This document shows, in pieces, positions 9,027 through 14,001 of a DNA stretch of 14,001 nucleotides (its first letter is position 1; each line of letters starts with the position of its first letter). The position numbers and the translations under genes were made by a program. The stretch comes from Euperipatoides rowelli (taxonomy: Eukaryota > Onychophora > Udeonychophora > Euonychophora > Peripatopsidae), in assembly GCA_003024985.2 (NCBI GenBank), contig PXIH01S0003196.1, one strand, 5' to 3'. The notes under the pieces are model-generated. The model was not told the DNA's origin and made no database searches. It saw only the letters and a program-made list of their open reading frames with translations.

Positions 9027-10218
9027 GTATGTTTTAAAATATAGCAATTTATCAATATTTAGAAATAATTTTAGAGTATATGGTATTTGTTCTGTTTATG
9101 CCTTGAGTAAAAATGAATATAAATTTTACTGTATATCTAAATAATGTGCAACTTTTCATATAGGTGTGAATATGAATACTTTGTCTCACTAAAACCATGT
9201 TTTAAAACTATGCAATATATTCACAGCTATTTTATTTTTTATTTGGATGTTGATTTTTGTTCTATATAATCTCGCATAATTAAATTGATTAATGAATTAA
9301 TCCTAATTATGAGATAGTCAATTATTTTCCCAGTCAGCTAATCAGAAAATGTTTTATATATAATGTAACTCACAACCCGTTTCCATCTGACAAAAGTGTT
9401 AGCTTTGTGCCAATTGATCTCCACTATTTTGAAGATTTTAACCTTTTTTTTAAATGTCTCATAAAATTAATAAATTCTTATGTAAATAAGTACCGTAGTA
9501 TTATATACCATTATAAAGGTAAAGAAATGGTCTACAAAATGTTATATTGGAATTTTAATTTATTTTATATTTTGTTTATAAAAACACAGTCTACATGTCA
9601 GCATAAAAAAAAATAATTACCCCATTTAGGCTACAGGTATACAGTATATAATACTTTTTATCAATTTTTTTTTTTTTTCCAATTTGAACATAAAATATTT
9701 CTAAAATATAATAAAATAAATGTAATTATTTATTTGTGCTTGATCGGTAAAATTGCAACAATAATTTTCTTTGTTATGANGGCAGATTGAAACNATACAA
9801 TAACTAGCTCGTTTTACATTCTTATAAANTTAGATTCTAAAACGCTCATATTTCTATACATTTATTTTAATTTTTGATACTTTAAAATGTAGATTTTAAA
9901 AATCGATCAATATCTATATATTCATTAAATTTTTTTAAAACATTACAATGTAAAAATTATTTAATTAAATGAAATATTTCTAGAAAAAAAAAAGATTAAT
10001 GAAAATATCTTCTTATGACCGATAAAGCCGTCATCCGACAAAGTGTCACATACCATTATGACCGAAATATCAATCATCCGAGGTTAAGGAGTTAATAAAC
10101 ATTTCACCTCTAAGCACATTTCACTACTATAATTAAAGTAATGATGATGATAATATTAATGCCAATTTTATATTTTATAGCATATGTTGTGCTTTTTTTT
10201 TTAAATGTTTCGGTTAAA
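9027..10218 (+). other. Start of long MED1 intron; short diverged tandem repeats
   Basis: AT-rich noncoding DNA with Ns at 9780, 9794 and 9829. A diverged tandem duplication of about 60 bp covers roughly 9839-9958, where TCTATACA and TCTATATA occur 60 bases apart in similar context. A second pair at 10014-10081 repeats TATGACCGA...TCATCCGA with a 43-base offset. The 69-codon plus-strand frame at 9407-9616 has low-complexity composition and is not called. Confidence 0.55.
10014..10081. repeat. Two-copy short tandem repeat, 43-bp offset
   Basis: Both copies start with TATGACCGA and end with TCATCCGA (10014-10038 and 10057-10081). They are CpG-bearing islands in an otherwise AT-rich stretch, so they are probably a fragment of an older inserted element. 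Confidence 0.4.
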
Positions 10219-10433
10219 GGTTAAATATTTACTAAATACAAGGTGGTTTCAGATATAACAGAAAACAAACATTTTAATACTATAAACTTGTAGTAAACTC
10301 TACAGCCATTAGAGCAATTAATCCATACATAGAATAAAACTTATCGTTCTAAAACATAACAATGCATATTTTATATACAGTATATAACAAATGCAGGCAA
10401 TCCTTTGCTCTATAGTTAATACAATACATCACA
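10219..10433 (-). repeat. 3' LTR
   Basis: This is the minus-strand downstream LTR. It shares long exact runs with the second copy, such as AACAGAAAACAAACATTTTA and GCCATTAGAGCAATTAAT. Overall identity is about 80-85% by eye, with small indels, so the insertion is old. Its plus-strand left end reads GGTTAAAT where the other copy has TGTTAAAT. Confidence 0.8.
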
Positions 10434-10447
10434 ATATCTCCCTTAAT
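10434..10447 (-). promoter_or_regulatory. Polypurine-tract candidate
   Basis: On the minus strand the purine run AAGGGAGA (within 10434-10447) lies three bases before the start of the 3' LTR, the place where plus-strand priming occurs in LTR elements. It is short and imperfect. Confidence 0.45.
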
Positions 10448-10509
10448 TTAGGTTAAGACGATCCGGAGGTTTGCAAGTCTTTGTAGAATAGCGTAAGGAC
10501 TTCGGAGAA

Positions 10510-10707
10510 TTATGTTCCGGTAGTCCTAGCTCTGGCATTTGGATTGATGCTGTGGGCTTTCCAACAATGTCTCATTACTAACATTGCTCTCAGATGAGCC
10601 CAATCCGGTGGTATGTTGTGTGATATGTTAGGATTGGGAGCTAATATGTCAGATACTAAATTATAATAAGGCTTCATCGGGTTGAAATAGGCCCTCTCAT
10701 AGGGTCT
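10510..10707 (-). pseudogene. 65-codon open frame remnant inside LTR element, unidentified
   Basis: A minus-strand frame open for 65 codons between a TAA at 10708-10710 and a TAA at 10510-10512. Its composition looks protein-like rather than AT-driven, for example NIPPDWAHLRAMLVMRHCWK. It lies near the 3' end of the LTR element, where the end of pol, or a captured sequence, would be expected. I do not recognise a domain. The surrounding block (about 10443-11100) is less AT-rich and contains AGACCCTAT/ATAGGGTCT pairing at about 10700-10740. Confidence 0.3.
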
Positions 10708-11583
10708 TTAACACTCCTCCTGCCCACTTAGACCCTATTCTATATGAGAATCACTATTTAATTACTACACGACCTAGTGGGGGCCCCTTAATAAGGACAA
10801 ATGACCGATCATATACTAGACTATTAATATTAGACTAATATATAATGAGAAGGGGTTCAGTTTTGCGAGCTGCTGGTTATTTATACTCTTATATTGACTA
10901 AAATTAGCCCACACAACATGAAGAAAGATGTAAGGGAGGTCCTGATACTCATGACCTAACAACTCAACCCGACTCCGCTGACTAGGAATAAGGAGGAGAA
11001 GGAATATATTTCCTTATTGTTCCCTGCCTCAGATAGATTGACCCAGGCACCACCACCATCACACGCTTAAGCCTAATGGACATATCATAACCATAACATT
11101 TCAGCATTGAATAAGGAATATGCACACACAAGACACCTTTGTTTTAACAAGCACCCATATTTATTGTATAAAAAGGTAAAATAACATATTTCCATTCCCG
11201 TGATTTTAACAAAATATCTCCAAATAAAATTATTTAGTTTATAAAGATTAATCAACTGAGGTTGGAAATATAGCCAATCTGAGGGGGAGAGGGATTGCTT
11301 ATAAGATAGTAATAGAAAGGGGGCTGTAGCGTTCGCTCAGATTTTGTTAGCTTTTTTAATTTAGGTTCACCAGAGTCCAAAATTATCACACTAAAAAAAT
11401 GTCTCTAGACTTCCTTTGGTTCAATGACTGTCCGACTCGAGTTTGGGATATAGAGAAAACGCACTAAAAGATTGTTGCCTTGACAACGCTTTAGACATTA
11501 GCACATTTGCTTTGTTTCAGGGTTTCTTGTTAAAACTTTAGTGTCTATTGGTAAAATTTAACTTCGATGGGAGAAATCTACAA

Positions 11584-11618
11584 TAATTTCTGTCCGATCT
11601 TTACTGCGACAGAAATTA
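11584..11618. repeat. Hairpin, 11-bp perfect stem
   Basis: TAATTTCTGTC (11584-11594) pairs perfectly with GACAGAAATTA (11608-11618) across a 13-base loop. It is the partner of a similar-sized hairpin 28 bases further on. Confidence 0.6.
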
Positions 11619-11645
11619 GATTATTTTACTTAAATAAAACTTTAC

Positions 11646-11679
11646 GTATCATCTCCTATAGTTAACTGGGAGATGATAC
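11646..11679. repeat. Hairpin, 11-bp perfect stem
   Basis: GTATCATCTCC (11646-11656) pairs perfectly with GGAGATGATAC (11669-11679). The 12-base loop contains the palindrome AGTTAACT. Nothing after the stem looks like a simple T-run terminator on either strand. Confidence 0.6.
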
Positions 11680-11734
11680 TTGTATGGATCTGGAAATTTT
11701 GTCCCCATCTCCTTGATTGTAGTTCAGGTGGCTG

Positions 11735-11794
11735 TATTTATATATTCTTGTTACCAGGTGCATTTGTGTTGTCATATAAACTCTTCCTGATTGG
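11735..11794 (-). promoter_or_regulatory. CCAAT plus TATA promoter-like pair
   Basis: On the minus strand CCAATCAGG (11794-11786) is followed about 42 bases later by TATATAAATA (11744-11735). The order and spacing match a pol II core promoter, directed into the two hairpins at 11679-11646 and 11618-11584. In AT-rich DNA this may be chance. Confidence 0.25.
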
Positions 11795-12337
11795 TTGGTG
11801 AATTTCTTGTGTTCCTGTCGCTTGTAAATCAGAGGATGTTTTCATTGATGATTTCACTGTGAGAGCAACTCCTCCAAGTGAGAAATTAAAGCAACAATTA
11901 AATAGAATGTCTGCAAACAGCAATAGACTATCTAGCTTGTGCTTGAGTGGAATATATAAAACCAACAAAACAGGGGAGGGGGGGCAGATTGGCTATTAAT
12001 TGGCCATATTTCCAAAAATTATTGTAAATAATAAAACAATTTATACAATTGAAAAAAATCCTATATATACAGTACATTAGTCATCTCTTTGTATAAACAA
12101 TTAAAACTATATAATAAAAAATTGTACAATCTCAATGATCGATTACACTTTAGATATAAAATCAAAGTAACATATAATCACTGTGAATATTTTTGTTTCT
12201 TTTCAGAAGACCTGTGTAAGCCTCTAAATTAATTTCAACAAACTGATGTGAACAATAACCTGGTTTTGCTCCAATTGTCTTTTAAAATTTAGGAATATGA
12301 GGGAAAATTATACTAATTTGCAAAATTATTCTATAGT

Positions 12338-12418
12338 TTACTGTATATGTAAATCATAGACTACAAATAGATGAGATGGGCTTGGCTGGTCCATGTGTCT
12401 TTTTGCCTGTCTTTCCAT
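12338..12418 (-). pseudogene. Short frame after the PBS, possible gag-start remnant
   Basis: On the minus strand an ATG at 12418-12416, about 70 bases downstream of the primer-binding site, opens a 26-residue frame beginning MERQAKRHMDQPSPSHLFVV and ending at a TAA. Its position is where a gag ORF would start in an LTR element. It is too short to assign and no gag continues beyond it. Confidence 0.25.
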
Positions 12419-12487
12419 CGTCAAAAGTTATTTCAAACGTTACTGGACTTAAGATTTTGGTAATCGTATGTGTAATCCAGTTATTCT

Positions 12488-12505
12488 ATCCCATCCTCGT
12501 CGCCA
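12488..12505 (-). other. Primer-binding site, tRNA-Ser(GCU) complement
   Basis: The plus strand reads ATCCCATCCTCGTCGCCA, which is the 3' end of metazoan tRNA-Ser(GCU) (T-stem, acceptor strand, discriminator G) plus the added CCA. On the minus strand this gives TGGCGACGAGGATGGGAT, an exact 18-nt primer-binding site located 7 bases after the end of the 5' LTR. The tRNA match is from memory of the highly conserved tRNA sequence. The CCA is not genomically encoded in eukaryotic tRNA genes, which argues for a PBS rather than a tRNA fragment. Confidence 0.88.
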
Positions 12506-12512
12506 GTTTTTC

Positions 12513-12726
12513 TGTTAAATCTTAACTAAATATGATGTGGTTTCAGACCTAACAGAAAACAAACATTTTAATACTATTAACTTGTAATAAACTAATAGCC
12601 ATTAGAGCAATTAATCTACACATACAATAATACATATCATTCTAAAACATAACAATGCATTCTTGTATATATATAGTATAACCAGTGCATGCAATCTTGT
12701 TCTGTATGTTAATACAATATATCACA
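12513..12726 (-). repeat. 5' LTR
   Basis: This is the minus-strand upstream LTR, next to the primer-binding site. On the plus strand it starts TGTTAAATC and ends ATCACA, giving TG...CA ends on the element strand. It is alignable with 10219-10433 over the whole length. Confidence 0.82.
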
Positions 12727-12985
12727 ATTATTACTTTATGTGGCTTGGAGTTTTAGGAATGTGACTAATATATTATTTATTCCTGCAATGAAATTACTAA
12801 AATCTGCCATGTTTCCATTTTGTCTTGTACAGTCATGTTTTTTTAAAAGCTTCCTGTTTTTTGTAAAAGAAAGACAATCACTTTAATAACATTTTATTCT
12901 TTGTTTTAAAATGTAATTTCAGATTAAATTAATTTGAAATGAAAAAGGCAAACTTACTTAGAATATTTGTAAATATATTGAATCA

Positions 12986-13215
12986 TCATTGAGTGCGTTC
13001 TTCGAGGCGTATTTTCACTCTTAATAATCGCCAAAGATTTCTATCTTATGCTCTTCTTTTCAATACAGAAATAACCTGATGTTAGCCCAGTCCTTAAGGT
13101 CATCCAGCCATTCTCTTACTGGTCTTCCTCTTCTTTTTTCCACTTTCTATTCATCCCTCTAGTACTGTTACTAGTCTTATTCGTCCAGCTCCAAAAGCCA
13201 TGCACAGTATTATTC
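12986..13215 (-). pseudogene. LINE reverse-transcriptase ORF, C-terminal fragment
   Basis: On the minus strand three short frame pieces in order resemble the C-terminus of LINE endonuclease/reverse-transcriptase proteins. The first is a VLEG-stop piece (plus 13151-13165). The second is RGRPVREWLDDLKDW with its core at 13131-13096. The third, after a further frameshift, is DRNLWR (13045-13028), ending at tandem TGA codons near 12986. The linker GKRxRGRPxxxWLDDxxxW followed by AxDRxxWR is the usual tail of RTE/Jockey-type LINE ORF2 proteins. The upstream RT and endonuclease domains are missing, as expected for a 5'-truncated copy. At least two frameshifts and several stops show it is dead. The exact clade cannot be set from this tail. 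Confidence 0.7.
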
Positions 13216-13230
13216 CAGTTCCTCTTTCTT

Positions 13231-13590
13231 AGTGTATCCATAAGACTAAAATCACCTCCCCATCTTCACCCTTTCTGTGGGAGTAAAATCCGGGAGGAAT
13301 AATAATTCTCCTTGGTAAAAAGTATTAAATAATTGCTTTATTACTGTCATGTATTTGTAAGAGTTAAACATATCTCATGCAAAGTTAATGGACAATTTTG
13401 ATCTTGACAGATGAATTACAGTGGCTGTAATTCAGAAGAGAGATTTATGTGGTCCTAACTCTTTAATTACAAAAAAAAAACTTAGTTGAGTTCTGATTTG
13501 TTTAAATATTTATTAAATAAAAGTTTATAATAAATTAAGAAGTTTTCACTTTCTGGGTATATGGTTAGCAAATGTTTTTGGTTAATAAAG
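13231..13590. other. Intron DNA without recognised features
   Basis: AT-rich sequence with a CTCCCC/GGGAGT-bearing patch near 13255-13290 and an A-run at about 13470. I see no exon, RNA gene or element boundary. Confidence 0.5.
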
Positions 13591-14001
13591 CGTGAGTATA
13601 CTGTCAAAATACTATAACGAGCTCTTACACTTCCGCTGCAACACAACGTTGGAGTAAGCCCTCATTAGCATAAATAAAAAGTTAATAAATACAAACTTCA
13701 GTAAGTTGAATAAATACTTGTGGTATTACATTTATTTACAGTCTAACTTAAACAAAACTATAACAATACGGCTAAGGTAAGTAATAAATGTTTGTTTACC
13801 TAGTAAGACTTGTACAACATGATGGAACGTGCCTCACTGTCCTACCAAAACACTGGATACAACAAGTATAATTTACGATATGTTGCGGATGACGGGGTTG
13901 GTTCCCCTGGCCCAACTGTAACCTGTGGCTTCGCAATGTACGAAGAACACAGGTTACGGATTAGGAGTTGCTTCTTGCTGGTGAAAGCAAGAGCCAATTC
14001 C
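13591..14001. other. Less AT-rich unidentified block with strong hairpins (possible mobile element edge)
   Basis: Composition shifts to higher GC with more CpG. The block contains a 10+5-bp hairpin at 13918-13957 (GTAACCTGTG/CACAGGTTAC, then CTTCG/CGAAG around a 7-base loop) and another at 13969-13994 (CTTGCT/AGCAAG core). It looks like inserted or functional DNA rather than ordinary intron, but I cannot name a family and the right boundary is outside the window. Confidence 0.4.
13819..14001 (+). CDS. Unidentified open reading frame, runs off the window edge
   Basis: From tandem ATGs at 13819-13824, 61 codons stay open to the last base, after a TAA at 13804-13806. Residues include NTGYNKYNLRYVADDGVG and GPTVTCGFAMYEEH, which is more varied than translated AT-rich intron. 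The opposite strand is also open for about 50 codons over the same stretch, and strong hairpins lie within it, so it may be noncoding. I recognise no domain. It could be the first ORF of a transposon or a chance frame in GC-richer DNA. Confidence 0.22.
   Translation, partial: MMERASLSYQNTGYNKYNLRYVADDGVGSPGPTVTCGFAMYEEHRLRIRSCFLLVKARANS

Larger units (their letters stand above)
11264..12013. repeat. Inverted-repeat-bounded segment nested in LTR element
   Basis: ATAGCCAATCTG at 11270-11281 is perfectly inverted as CAGATTGGCTAT at 11985-11996. GGAAATAT (11264-11271) is likewise inverted at 12006-12013. The right arm carries an extra TTGGC copy between them. A G-rich run (11973-11984) sits next to the right arm and another (11282-11291) next to the left. 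The roughly 700-bp interior has no good reading frame; the 76-codon minus frame at 11738-11968 shows no domain. It may be a MITE nested in the LTR element, or a structured part of the element's own leader. Confidence 0.4.
10219..12726 (-). mobile_element. Non-autonomous LTR retrotransposon, tRNA-Ser-primed
   Basis: Two direct repeats of about 215 bp flank a 2.08-kb interior. Read on the minus strand, the 5' LTR (12726-12513) begins TGTGAT and ends TTAACA, followed after 7 bases by an 18-nt primer-binding site at 12505-12488. The interior ends in a purine-rich AAGGGAGA just before the 3' LTR (10433-10219). TG...CA ends, PBS position and polypurine-tract position are all correct for an LTR retrotransposon. 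A tRNA-Ser(GCU) primer is known from Ty3/gypsy elements of the mag type. No protease, reverse transcriptase, RNase H or integrase motif is readable inside. The copy is therefore either a deletion derivative or a LARD/TRIM-like element that depends on a partner. I see no clear target duplication, and the first LTR has lost the TG end (GG). Confidence 0.8.

Noticed and set aside
12206-12235. Possible acceptor TTTTCAG followed by a candidate next MED1 exon
   Set aside because: All frames stop within a few codons and none gives the residues expected after the DPV end of exon c.
12488-12505. Fragment of a tRNA-Ser gene
   Set aside because: The match includes the CCA that eukaryotic tRNA genes do not encode, no other part of the tRNA is present, and it sits exactly where an LTR element's primer-binding site belongs.
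13400-13460. Acceptor-like CAG sites near 13411 and 13434
   Set aside because: The downstream frames have no donor at a sensible place and no MED1 similarity.
1-14001. CRISPR arrays, bacterial operons, rRNA or toxin systems
   Set aside because: Intron-split MED1, LTR and LINE elements show a eukaryotic nuclear locus, and no regularly spaced repeats or prokaryotic gene signals are present.

Overview
The window is AT-rich (about 70% A+T by eye) invertebrate nuclear DNA with six single ambiguous bases (N). The only host gene I can support is part of the Mediator subunit MED1 on the + strand. Three short exons (2042-2120, 4891-4945, 8897-9026) join in frame with matching splice phases. They encode the conserved N-terminal block that runs through the SSDMFYVEV motif. 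The residues look arthropod-like (for example RQLGLKF followed by a GPNG turn). With the large AT-rich introns, this suggests a non-insect arthropod such as a crustacean, but the taxon is an inference. The upstream 5' exons and the downstream exons lie outside the window. No bacterial-type gene, CRISPR array, tRNA or rRNA was found.

Layout. 1-2041 is upstream intron (or flank) holding a decayed, minus-strand, coiled-coil-rich gag-like reading frame (462-1313, perhaps continuing to 268). 2121-4890 is an intron with only small inverted and tandem repeats. 4946-8896 is a 3.95-kb intron. It carries an imperfect inverted repeat (6262-6602), an 88-nt long-stem hairpin with a TATA-like element upstream (7475-7626), a small A-tailed insertion between perfect 20-bp direct repeats (7791-7916), and a hAT-like MITE (7926-8214).

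9027-14001 is the start of an intron longer than 4.97 kb and is full of mobile DNA. The clearest element is a minus-strand LTR retrotransposon at 10219-12726. It has two direct LTRs of about 215 bp and a perfect 18-nt primer-binding site matching the 3' end of tRNA-Ser(GCU), but no visible pol gene, so it looks non-autonomous. Its interior contains an inverted-repeat-bounded segment with two perfect 11-bp stems. Next comes the frameshifted C-terminus of a LINE reverse-transcriptase ORF (minus strand, 12986-13215). The last ~400 bases are a less AT-rich, unidentified block with strong hairpins and a reading frame that stays open to the window edge.

Functionally this is one host transcription-coactivator gene whose introns have been repeatedly colonised by retroelements and MITEs. 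The interesting leads are the tRNA-Ser-primed non-autonomous LTR element, the intronic pre-miRNA-like hairpin, and the short A-tailed insertion.
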